The notes beneath the pieces are model-generated. The model saw nothing but the letters and a program-made list of their open reading frames with translations. It did no database searches and was not told the DNA's origin. Both the position numbers and the translations under genes were made by a program. 64,000 bases of DNA from Tetrahymena thermophila SB210 (Eukaryota; Ciliophora; Oligohymenophorea; Hymenostomatida; Tetrahymenidae): assembly GCF_000189635.1 (NCBI RefSeq), contig NW_002475958.1:86297-150296 (forward strand), written 5' to 3'. Positions 1-11,133 of this stretch are shown one piece after another (positions within the stretch are counted from its first letter, which is position 1; each line of letters starts with the position of its first letter).

Positions 1-177
1 AGTAAAATTACTCTTATTCATATTTTTCTTGTTATTTTTACTGATGTTATCTTTGCTTTACCAATTCTAAAGATTTATGAAAATATGTCTATAAGTGGGA
101 GATAAGATTTTGATTTATCTATCTCTAAAATTAAATATAATAACTTGTACTTACGCTAATATAAAATATTTAAATGA
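1..177 (+). CDS. C-terminal end of a truncated gene, possible membrane protein
   Basis: Frame 1 is open from the window edge to a TGA at 175-177 and gives about 58 residues. It begins with a hydrophobic stretch (ITLIHIFLVIFTDVIFAL) that could be a membrane segment, followed by a polar tail. Codon use and the mix of residues look coding, but only the 3' end is present, so no family can be named. The reading assumes TAA/TAG encode Gln. It could also be a chance open frame in AT-rich DNA. Confidence 0.45.
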
Positions 178-1060
178 AAATATTTACAAAATATTTGATT
201 TAATCAGATATAAAATATAAGATAATATGCTTTTTATTTTTAAAATTATACATTTTTCCTATCAACTTATTAGCTTTATATAATGATATATACTATAAAT
301 ACTTTAAAAATATAATTTTAATTGTAATATTCTTTAATAATGTTTTTAGTTTGGCTATGATTAGATATGACCTTTGAAAAAATCAAATTTTTAAATACCT
401 TTTTTATTACAAAACATTAGAAAGGGAAAATTTATAAGATTTTATAAATTAATCAAATTAATCTTAAAGATGCTTGAAAAATTATTTTAAATACTTTGAC
501 CACTTTATGGTTTCTCATTTGAGTAATTTTTATAGGTAATAGAAATTCAATAAATAATATACATTAGTTTGTTTGGTTATGTAAAAACAGTGTTTAAGGT
601 TTAATGACTGAAAGTTATTATCTATAAAAACAGTAAAATATTCTGCAAATATTAGTATTTTTATTGATTCTTTAATTGTTTTAGATTCTATTTAAAATTT
701 TTAATTTTATTTAAGTATAAATGATAATAGAATTTTATGTTTTTCCTTTAATTAATATTGATGGAAATAATTTATAATAATTTGAAATCTTAAAAATCTT
801 AATTTTTAGTATTTTAATGATGAGAATAAAAGTATTTTTAGATAGCACCTTTTTGGATGGCTAATCCTAAAATATTTTCTTAGGATTTATTTAAATATTG
901 ATAGTTTGTTTTTAAAAAGTATTAATTTAAAATTTTTTTAAAATATTAAAAGTTTAAAACTTTTTTAGTTTTTTTTTTAATATATAAAATTACTTTAAAT
1001 TGCAAAATTCTTCAGTCTTTGATTTTTTATTTTAAATAATTCAAAAAAATACTTAAAATT
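178..1060. other. intergenic, AT-rich
   Basis: No coding frame or RNA gene is evident; homopolymer A and T runs and frequent TGA in all frames. Confidence 0.6.
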
Positions 1061-1724
1061 CATAATATATAATATAATTATCTGGCCTAACCCTGATATT
1101 TATTTAGCTCAATATGATATTTTTGATATAGAGTAAAATGTCATTTCGATTTAAGTAAAGCTTTTTGTGGAATATTCTAATTTTAATTAAACATTTTGCA
1201 TTTTTGTTTCAAGAATTTTCTAAATAAGTAAATGAAATATTTATTCGAATTTAAAAAAATTTTTAAAGATCATTAGTATAACCTATTGAATTTAAAAGAC
1301 ATTTAACTCTATTAATTGATTTAATATCTTATATAAATGAATAAATATCCTAATAAATGTTTTCAAAAAGATTAATTTATAATATATAATATAAATCATA
1401 ATATGATTATAAGACCTATCCCTGGTATTTATTTAGCTCAATTTTTGATAAAGAGTAAAATGCCATTTCGATTTAAGTAAGATAATTTACAAACTTTTTG
1501 GGGGAATGTTTTAACTTTGATTAAACATTTTGAATTTTTCGTTCAAGAAATTTCTAAGCATTTATTTACTTTAATTCATAAGTAAATGAAATATTAATTC
1601 GAATTTAAACAAATTTTCAAAGATCATTAGTATAACCTATTGAATTAAAAAGGCATTTAACTCTACTTATTGATTTAATATCTTATATAAATGAATAAAT
1701 ATCCTAATAAATATTTTCAAAAAG
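1061..1724. repeat. direct tandem duplication, about 310-345 bp per unit
   Basis: Positions about 1061-1370 and 1380-1724 are two diverged copies of one segment. They share long matching blocks such as tttatttagctcaat, atttcgatttaagtaa, gatcattagtataacctatt and cttatataaatgaataaata. The second copy runs straight into the TPR gene start at 1726. Near 1590-1720 most differences between copies fall at third or synonymous positions in the frame of the downstream gene. Each copy also carries an ATG (1138 and 1460) followed 15-18 nt later by a GTAA splice-donor-like site, so the unit may contain an old 5' exon. Confidence 0.8.
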
Positions 1725-1725
1725 T

Positions 1726-3006
1726 ATGGAATAAATATAAGTAATGTAAGTATAGTAAGATATTTTAGATATAGAAGAAGTAAGATTATTACATTTTAAC
1801 TCTGAATATGCAAAATGTTAGGAGAGGTGTAAAATCATTCTTTAATAAAAACCTTATTTGTATTAAGTTAGAACGTACTACGGATTCTTTTTAATGTATG
1901 ATGATTTAAGCGAATCTCTTAAATAGTAATTGTAAGTTTATCAAGAAGATCCATACTACTTTGAAAACACTTCATATTTGTTAGATAACATTTTCTGTAA
2001 TTTCTAAAATAAAGGTAGAAGTTTGGTTTAAACTATTTTCAAATAATATTATGATTACTAAGGAGAAAAAAATGGCTTCTATTATATTTGCTTAGCATTA
2101 ATTTATCGCATTTAAAAAGGTAATGAAAAATCTTACCAAATTTTAATTTCAAAATTAAATGATTATGATGATTAACCTATGGTCTAAATTTGGTTTTATC
2201 ATCAACTCGGAGATATCTCCTAAAGTATTACAGATAGTAGAGATGATGTAAAAAAAGAAGATGTATAAAAATCTATATTTTTTTATGAAAAAGCTATAGA
2301 ACTATAACCAAGATCTTAAATGAATATTACAAATTTAGGAGTCTAATATCATATAATAGGAACTCAAGAAACCATAATAAAATCTATTTAATGTTTTTAT
2401 AAAGCTCTGAATATTATTCCAGAAGATCACCATACACTTTGCAATTTATCTTCTGTGTTATAAGATGTTGGCCATTATGATTAAAGTTTTTAAATAATAA
2501 AAATGTGTTTTAAAAAGTTAAAATTTAATTTTGTTTTATAATAATATTTAATTCTGCTCTTAAATCAATTTAATATGCTAGGAATTGAAAATATTGATTA
2601 GATATTTAAAGAAGTTTGCTAAGGTTTATTAATTTTAATTAAAATAGAAGCAAATAATTAGTATCAGTTTATCATTTTTTTACACATATAGATTTTATCA
2701 ATTCAACATTCTATACAACTTAAACATATAGACTTGTTTGAATAAATTGTTTCAGAATTTAGAAGGGAAGATATAATTTCTTTAATTGAGTTAAAAAAAT
2801 TTATGATAGAATAATAATTAATGGAAGATAATGGAGAAGAATAAACAAAGATAGTTCCTGTTCAAAAGTTGGCACATATTTTAATATAAAAAGAATTAAT
2901 GATTTCATAATAATTACTGTCTTTAATAGCTTATAAAAATATAATCTAGAATAATTTGCATTTCTAATAATCTTTCTCTCATTGGGATTTACACATTGAT
3001 AATTGA
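1726..3006 (+). CDS. TPR-repeat protein
   Basis: A single uninterrupted frame of 426 codons ends at TGA 3004-3006. The protein is helical and contains tetratricopeptide-like units: around residues 185-270 are a helix with FYEKAIELQP followed by NLGVQYH, then CFYKALNIIPEDHHTLCNLS and a repeat beginning VLQDVGHYDQS. These match the TPR consensus positions (W/L-G-Y and A-x-P). TPR arrays are protein-binding scaffolds; the partner cannot be told. The start ATG at 1726 is the first in frame after a TGA at 1531. The frame stays open and coding-like upstream of it, so a 5' exon spliced in from about 1460 is possible. Family call is good, function unknown. Confidence 0.8.
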
Positions 3007-3522
3007 AAGTTTTTTTTTAATTTTATTAAGAGAGTAATTTTCTCAAACTAAAAAATAAAAGTTTTTGTTTATTTTTTAATCAAATAAAATTGTTTATTTT
3101 TACAAAATATTTTTAATTTTTTGTTTTTATAAACTTAACTTTCAATTTTATTTCGCTTTTTCCTTACTATTACGAATTTCAATCAAATATAAACAATTAA
3201 ATTAAATACATATTAGCCTTATTGATATCACACTTATTTTTATTCTATTTTTCAAGGACTACAATAATATTTGTTTAATATTAAATTCTTATATAATTAT
3301 ATATTTTTTTTTCCATAACAATATTTTTAATTTTGGGTCAATTCTAATTCATTATATTTATAAAAATTTGCAATAAATTAATTTTGCTTACTAATATTAA
3401 ATAAAATATTTATAAAATATAATAATTAAATAATTTTTTTTTGTTATTTAATTATTTTCTTTGTAAATATAATAAATTTATTATGAGAAAGATAATATTT
3501 AAAAATAAATTATATAAGCTAA
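3007..3522. other. intergenic
   Basis: AT-rich spacer with long T runs; nothing recognisable. Confidence 0.6.
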
Positions 3523-4236
3523 ATGGAAGTTGAATAAATTCAAGGAAATTTCCCTCAAAATCAGCTGCTATTTATCAAGAATTATTTTTCGGTAGCTTGT
3601 TTGGATAATATTCTTCAGGTAAATTTTTTACAAGAAAATGGAAAGAAATGGATTTTATTATTACCTAGAACCACTTAAAAGAGAATTTAAATAAAATATT
3701 TTACCTATTCTAACAAAAAATAGTAATTAGTTCACTAATTAGGAGTTTTAATTAAATATAAAAAACATTAAACACCTCTAAATATTAAATTCTAGATTTA
3801 TAAGTTTCTGCTGAAATAGGTAATAAATAATAAAAAACATAATCTAGAATTCACTGTTACCCTTAAATATGATTGTAGTGTTTCTTCAGATCTACTGACT
3901 TATTCAGGATAGTATAGCTGAACAAAAACCTCTAGAAAAAAATTAAAAAAATAATAAATAAAACTTTAAAAAATAGAAGAAGATAATAAAATTTAGATAG
4001 CATACATTAAATTTTTTAAATAAATAAGTCAAATTATCAACAAAGATTGTTTTTTTTTAAATTATCTAAGATAATAAACATTTAATAATTAAGATCAAAA
4101 AAATTTAAAGATGATATTTAAATAACAGATAATAGCTTTTAAACAATAATTAAAATTTTTAAATCAGGATTTGCTTTCCAAAAAGAAATAGGAACATCAA
4201 CAAATAATTAAATAGGAATCTTTAAATATTATTTGA
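3523..4236 (+). CDS. uncharacterised protein, possibly with a 24-nt intron (or a pseudogene)
   Basis: From ATG 3523 one frame runs to TGA 4234-4236, broken only by a TGA at 3919-3921. That stop lies inside a GT...AG segment of 24 nt (3912-3935). Removing it keeps the frame and gives about 229 residues. The first ~130 residues look globular and beta-rich (for example KWILLLPRTT, LEFTVTLKYD). The rest is Lys/Gln-rich and probably coiled coil. A globular head plus coiled coil recalls XRCC4/SAS-6-type architecture, but I see no diagnostic motif and make no assignment. The same frame stays coding-like after 4236 to a TGA at 4357-4359, which argues for decay or a missed splice. Intact gene versus pseudogene is undecided. 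Confidence 0.45.
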
Positions 4237-4359
4237 AGTAAAAAGGACGAATAAAATGATAGCTAAAATTAAATTCAAGACCAAAGTGAAGCGAGTCCTG
4301 ATTAAATTCTCAATTTCTAAATCTTATTTAACAATGAATTTGATAAAACACAAAAATGA

Positions 4360-6001
4360 AAAGTATGAAATTATACATGTTGATCCTAAAAATAATATTA
4401 ATTAACCATAACTTATTTGAAATAGAAAAAGAAAAAATTAGGAATAATTTGAATTCTATGTAAATTATTTGACTTAAAAATAATTTTAAATACTTTAAAT
4501 TGTGATATAAATTAGTAAATTAATTATCCTAGGTAAAACACCAAAATAAAATAAAAAACTTTGTACTAATTAGTTTTATTATTAAAATAAGTAATATTCG
4601 TTTAAAAACTTTTATAATATTCACAACATTTTTTAATTATTTAAAATTTGATTTGAGTGATTTACTCAAGATTACATTATAACATCAAATAGAGTACTAT
4701 TACCAAAGATTAATTGTAATTAAAATAGGGTGTTACATACATTGAATTCCAACCTCCTTGATTTGAAAATAAAATTATGAAATGATATAGTTAAGCTAAG
4801 CAATGCTTAAATAATAAATATAAATATATTTATATTACTCACTTTAATACATGAAGCAATTCTAACAATAAACATTTCTTATGATAATTTAAGTAAAAAT
4901 GTCTACTAAACTCTGCCTTTATAAATTTGTAATTTTTATGAATTACACTTAAAAAAAGAATCAACATTTAGCAAATAGTTAAATATTGGTCATAATACGC
5001 AAAAATAAATCGTACCATAAAAAATCTTACAGATTTTTATTTTAGGAAATTTAAATTCTTAATTTTGTAATAATTGATATCTAAAAGAAGTAATTGAAGT
5101 TAGATTTCTTTAGAAGAAATTGGATTCATTAATTTATGCCATAACAAAAATAGATTGAAAACTCAATTTAATGAACCTTAAAATCCATAAAATTTGACGA
5201 AAATGAAAAATAGCTTAGATTTATAAATAAGATAATGCATATTTTTTAACTTTAAAAATAGTTTTTAATTTTCAGATTATGCTACAAATAAATAATTAAA
5301 TCTTAGCAGGGAAACAATTTTGTTAAATTTATTTAATATGCAAACATATTAATTATTATTACTTTAAGGAGAAAATAAATTTAGAAAAATTCTTTTATAA
5401 CTAAATAAAATTGTCCTCAACTCAAATCAACACAAAATGTGTAAACATAAATAAATAATATTCTTGAGTGATTAACTTTTTGAGATTACTTTTGTATTCT
5501 TGATAAATAAATAGTAGATAATACTTTAAATACTTTACATGACACTAGATAGCATTAAGAGGAAAAGAATTTGTGTATACCACAGCACAACTAAAAAATT
5601 ACTCTTCCTTTCATAAATTAGTTTCTAAAAATAATTTCTGTGATATAAATGAAATCAAAAATATCTCTTTGTCATCGTCATTTAGCGCAAAAAATTTTTA
5701 AGAGACTGGAAAATAATTAAAGATTTTTAATTAAATAATGTGATGAGAAATCATAGGTTTTGTGTTTTGGAAATGTATTTTTGCTTCTATTAATAAATTT
5801 TTGATCACCCACCTTAAGGAACAGACTTTTTAAGTCATAAATTTATTTGATATCACTACTTTTAAGATATATTACTTAATTCTTCATTTACATTAAACAA
5901 ATCTGTGGAGTAAAACTTTTAAATGCGGTTAAGCTGTGATTAACAAAATAATAAATAAATTAAAAAAAAAAGTAGTTTAACTCAATAAAAAATTGATAAA
6001 A
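4360..6001. other. intergenic, AT-rich
   Basis: No sustained coding frame on either strand; many in-frame TGAs. Short coding-like scraps cannot be joined into a gene. Confidence 0.5.
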
Positions 6002-7834
6002 ATGAATTATTTCAACTTGGAAAACATTGAAAATCAATCTTCTAGAAGAAATAAGAAGATTACTCGCGTTGCTCTTCTTTCTTTACTTATCGTTGGTATG
6101 TTTGGAGCTATTCTTTACTTTAGCGAACCTAACAAAACTGTAGTTGTCCCCAACATGCTCTACATGGATTCTCAAAACAACGATTTAGTAATTACTACTT
6201 CTAGAAACATGACTGTCTGCAGCAGCCAAGGAGGTGATGGAATTCCTGATACTCATTAATAATGTACTGCCTATAACTCCATCTAAGATATAGTCGCACA
6301 AAAAGTTGAAGGAACCAACATGATTAATGTCTTCATTGCTTACAAGGATATTAGCTATAACACTGAATTTAACTCAACCGGTAACTATATTCCAGACCAA
6401 TCTGAATTCAAGCCTTTCCTTGAAGATGAAGTAGATCTTGTTTTCAAAGCTACTCTTACTAACGATGGTACTCTTTTGGGATTATATGCTCCTAAAAACT
6501 TCACTTACTCTGAACTTGTTGTCAGATTAACTGAAAGACTTATTGAATAGTACTTCCCCTAATTGAATGCTACTCTTTATCCTCAAGGACCTTCAATGCT
6601 TTTGGGTGCTTCCGAATAGTACGTTGAAAATAACTACCTCGGTCTCGTTGCTCCTACATTCTCATACTAACTTGTTGAAGATGATCACGTCATTCTTTCA
6701 AAGCAATACACTGATAAGAATTTTGTTCACTTCTAATACTCCCTCGGTGGCGATATCCCCTCTATTAATTTCTAATCTGACTTCACCATTAAGAACGGTT
6801 AAGTTGAAGTAAACAAGGAAGTCATGACTTTCAGAGTTAACAAATAAGAAAAGATTAAATTAAGAGAATCAGACAGCATCCCCATTAACAATTCTACTGA
6901 ATATATTGAATTAATCGGTTAATCTAATTCCAAGATTGAAAGTCACTTAGAAATCCTAAGCACTACTCACAACCCTGAATTAGTTTCTGATCTCATCATC
7001 TACGAATTCAACAGAGGATTTGTTCAAATTGACTTGAGTTAAAACAGTGGTAAGATTGACGTCCTTAAGGGTGGTGAATAAGGTAGCTCCCTCTTAGCTG
7101 ATGCTGAACCCATCATCCAAAAGAGCTACGATGTTTTCAGACACGCTATTGTTGGTAATGAAATATCCTTAAGTATTGATTACAAGAACTTCATTGACTA
7201 CTCTGAAATTTCTTCCAGTATCTGGTTGAATGGTCTTCATATCTACACTATATATTCTACTAACATCGACCATCCTTGGTATGCTTGTGCTGATTTCAAC
7301 AGAGGTGACAACAGAAACGAACACCTTAAAGTATTCGAAGTTATTTATCCTCTTCTTGGTGGTGTCCTTAACATTCCTATCAGTGCTTACGTTCAAGTTG
7401 ACTTTGGCTGGAACTTTACTGTTGGTGCAAGTGGTGTTAACTGTAACATCGAATTCAAGCCTTATGTTAATCCTTCATTTGAAGTCACTGGTGCTGTTAG
7501 TGTCTGGAAGGTTGCAGAAGGTGGTGTTTTTGCTAGAGGAAACGTAGCCAATACTTATGTTGACTTCCTTCTTTAACTTGACAGAAAGGCTTTACAACTT
7601 CTTTTCACAGTTGATGCTAAATTGATCCCCTTTGAATATCACATTGGTGCTTTCTATTAATACATCAATTGCAGTATCAGAAAAATTATTCAAAACATTT
7701 TCAAATTCAAGTGGGGTGAAGTTTGTTCTATGAGTGATAGACACGAAGTCCCTCTTCTTAACGGTCAACTTTTAGAAACTCTTTCATACAATCTTCACAG
7801 AGAAACCAAGCCATTACTCCCTCCCTCTGCTTGA
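6002..7834 (+). CDS. single-pass type II membrane protein, ciliate hypothetical
   Basis: A single exon of 610 codons, ATG 6002 to TGA 7832-7834. Residues 1-21 are polar and basic (RRNKKITR), followed by one membrane anchor at about 22-42 (VALLSLLIVGMFGAILYF). The remaining ~565 residues should be lumenal or extracellular. They contain N-glycosylation sequons (NFT, NAT, NST) and alternating beta-strand-like segments. Codon use is strongly biased to C-ending and 'optimal' codons, unlike most neighbours, which in Tetrahymena is typical of highly expressed genes. I do not recognise a domain. A surface or secretory-pathway protein is the most that can be inferred. Confidence 0.85.
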
Positions 7835-8709
7835 TCATAACAATTTTTAAAAAACTTAAAATGAATTTAAATAATTCTAATAAAATATAAAAAAAACATA
7901 TGTGAATGCATTTGATTTATAATTCATGCTATTTTTTTATTTTTAATTGATGTCCAAACCAATAAAAATTCTTTCTTCTACCATTTTATAAGATACATTT
8001 CTTTAAATTTTTAATTAAATTTATTCTCGTCCAGTTTTTCTTACACTTATTGTATATTTATTTAATTGAAAAACAAAAGAATTTTTGAATTTCATGCAAA
8101 ATCTGTTCAAAACATATTCTAATAAAGTTAAAAAATGTAAGTAACAAATAATTCCATAGATCAAAGATTGCTTATTGCACAAATTATATCTCTTTTTATC
8201 ATAAAATATTCAAAACAAATTATATTTTTTAATTTTTTGAAAAAAAACATTAAAATGTTGAAAAGAATTTTTAAAAAAAAATAATAATTTAATCAAAATT
8301 TCATAAAGTAATTAGAAAAAAATATATTCATTTAATTCTAGCTTTAGTAGCTAGCTTACTAAGATAGTAAAATTAATTAACTTCAAGAAATATTTTAAAT
8401 GATTAATTTGTTCAGATATTTTAATAATATTTCATAACTTTTTTAAACGGATACTTTATATAAAATTTGTGAATTTACTAAATTTTTTAAAGAAATTTAT
8501 AATCATACCCATAGTAAATTATTTATTTTACTCAAACTAATATAGAGTTCACATAGTAATTCAAATATTATTCTATTCCCAATTACTTTTTTTTTTCAAT
8601 TTTAACAATATGGAGTGCATCATAATTCATTTGTAAACTCATTTATTAATTTTTGAGTAGCTAATCAAGGATATTATAATTTATTAAGAAGTTTTATCAA
8701 ATAGAAGCA
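7835..8709. other. intergenic
   Basis: AT-rich, no recognisable feature; lies between two genes that converge at their 3' ends. Confidence 0.6.
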
Positions 8710-9842
8710 TCAGAAGGATTCAGCAGAAACTTCGGTTTATTCTTCAAGAAGAGGATAAGAAGCACAAGTGGCGACACCACACATGTTAACACCTCTTTGG
8801 ATCTTGAAGTAACCTTCGTCACCCCAGAATTCACTCCAAGAGTTTTTAACGTACCAGTAATCAACACCATTTTCAGAACCGTATCCGACAGCTAAGACAG
8901 CGTGGTTAACAGTTTGAGGAGAGCTTGAACAGTCAGGATTGGAGTAGACACCAGACTTGTAAAGCTTGAAATCACCCATAACCTAGAAAGCAATAGATAC
9001 AGGACCAACGGTACCAACAGCTTGCTTCAATTAATCTTCATCACCTTAAGTAATGTTGAAAGAACCACCCCTAACTCTAGCACCAACAGTTTCAGGGCTG
9101 AATTAACATTCTTGATCTTGAGCAATATAGTAATATGAGTTTTCATAAGAAATACCACCATTGTATTTGATATATTCGAAAGCTTAAGAGGGTAAACCAC
9201 CACTGCAACCATTGTTATTAAAAGCACCAGCGCAGTCAATCAATTGTTATTCAGAGAGAGAAGTAGGTTCGACGTCTATTTAAATTAAAAATATAAATTA
9301 ATTAATATTAAATACCAAAAATTAAAAAATTTTATACCTTCAAAAATGGCATAGTGAGATTCAATAGCTCCGGTAGTGGAGAAGGTCCAGCAAGAACCGC
9401 AATTTTGTTGATCCTTGACAGGGCTAACCTTGTTAAGGTCTTTCCAGTTAATGCTTTCAGGGACTTAAACGTTCTTCTTATTTTGGATCTTCATAGGCTT
9501 CTTAAGGGTGAGTTCAGCAGTAGCAGAGCAATCTTAAGAACCAAGATATTCAGTAACGAATTATTCATCGGACATGAAAGCAAAAGGTGAATCGATAGAT
9601 AAAGTATAGGTAGCATTTACCTTTTTGTTGTGTTCTCTAACTCTTCTAACAGATTCCTTGAAGTGTTAGAATTCTAAATGTTCAACATTTAAATGAGGTC
9701 TGTATAATCTAGCAAGAGATAAGACGTAGTCGTCGTGTAAGGGGAGGATATTATTTAAAAGACCTTCCTTAACTTCGAATTCTTAGGCTGCGGCAAAGCA
9801 GACGAAGATGGCTAATGTAATAAACAAAGCTTATTGTTTCAT
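8710..9842 (-). CDS. cathepsin L-like papain-family cysteine protease
   Basis: Two exons, join(8710..9275,9338..9842) on the minus strand, with a 62-nt GTAT...TAG intron; 356 residues. An N-terminal signal peptide ([19 protein letters not shown]) is followed by an inhibitory propeptide and a mature peptidase domain starting near VPESINW. Catalytic residues are visible: oxyanion Gln at about 145 and Cys at about 151 in [11 protein letters not shown], His in [10 protein letters not shown], and Asn in KNSWSEFWG. Disulphide cysteines and GCSGG are also present. It should be a secreted or lysosomal/phagosomal endopeptidase. The active-site Trp is followed by Thr rather than the usual Ala. Codon bias suggests high expression. 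Confidence 0.95.
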
Positions 9843-11133
9843 TTCTCTTCAATTATTGCTTTTAATTTATCTTTGATTTATATTAATTATATATATTGAA
9901 TTCTCACATATCCCCCTCCTTCCCTCAATTGAGTTTTAGATATTCTTTTATAATTTAAGTTTATTATATATGACTTTTAATTTCTTTTTGGATTCCTCTT
10001 TGTAAATTATTTATTCTTATGTATGCTTTCTTTTTTGTATTAAATATTTAGATTCAATTATTAATGATTTTTTGCTTAATCGCCAATTCCAATAAATATC
10101 AAACAGTCTTCTTTTAATTAATATCTTTGATTATTAATCTTTTATTTCAAACACTAAAAATCAATCAATCTATCAATCATTTATTCCATAATCCATTTCT
10201 TTATTGATTCATTCATTCAATCAATCAATTGTTTTCAATTTAACTTTGCTTGACTTTGTTTTTTCACTTTAATAGTCTCTTCTTGCAAGATCAAACAAAT
10301 ACTCCAAGCACTTTATATTTTACTTACCTTTTAGTTAGAGAATTTTGAATGCAAGTAAAATTATAATTGCTTGATTTAGTATGATTGATTTCATTTATTT
10401 ATTTTTTTTGCTTGCTTATATCAATACTACATAATAAATAAGTAATTTATTTCATTTATTGATTTTATTAAAATACAAAAACTCTATTTAATTAAGCACA
10501 ATTAAAGGCTTGTTTTTGTGTCAAATATTTCCTAATCTTTTACTAAATTAAGTTAATGAAATATATTCAAAAAAAAAAATATAATGCGAGTATTTTTTTT
10601 CTTTACCATAACTTTTAAAAGTTATGCAAAGTTTCCAAACAATAAAAGAATTTCAAAAAATTCATTGAATAAATGTTTTTATTTTATCAACAACATTTTT
10701 TTAAAAATTATTACAAATATGTTTAAATCAGTCTATAAAGAAACAATTATAAAAATATGTATTGGAATTTTTAAATTTGTTAATAAAAAACAAAATTATT
10801 TTAACCCAAATAAATAAAATTAATATCCATTTTTTATTTTTTTAATGGAAGGTTAAGAAATTGATTTTTGTACAAATAATAAATATTTATTATTGAATGA
10901 TAAAGTTTAATTTTGATGAATTACTTTTATAATTTTTTAATAAGTAAAACTATTTCTTAAATTTTACAGTAGCATTTTAGATAGATGGTAAGTAGGTAGA
11001 CATATATATTAATTTATTTATTTAATTTGATAACTAATAGGCGAGAGAAAAAAATGATATATTAACGTAAATATCTCCCTTTTAATATTATTATTTTTCT
11101 TAATTTAAAATAATAGCAAAATTGATAAAATTT
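9843..11133. other. intergenic with TCAA-type simple repeats
   Basis: AT-rich spacer holding the promoter side of the protease gene. Simple repeats of (TCAA)n and (ATTC)n occupy about 10159-10230. A small open frame at 10584-10817 has A/T-run composition and is not considered a gene. Confidence 0.55.

Noticed and set aside
10584..10817. 77-codon + strand frame
   Set aside because: Lys/Asn/Phe composition typical of random AT-rich DNA; no homology or splice context.
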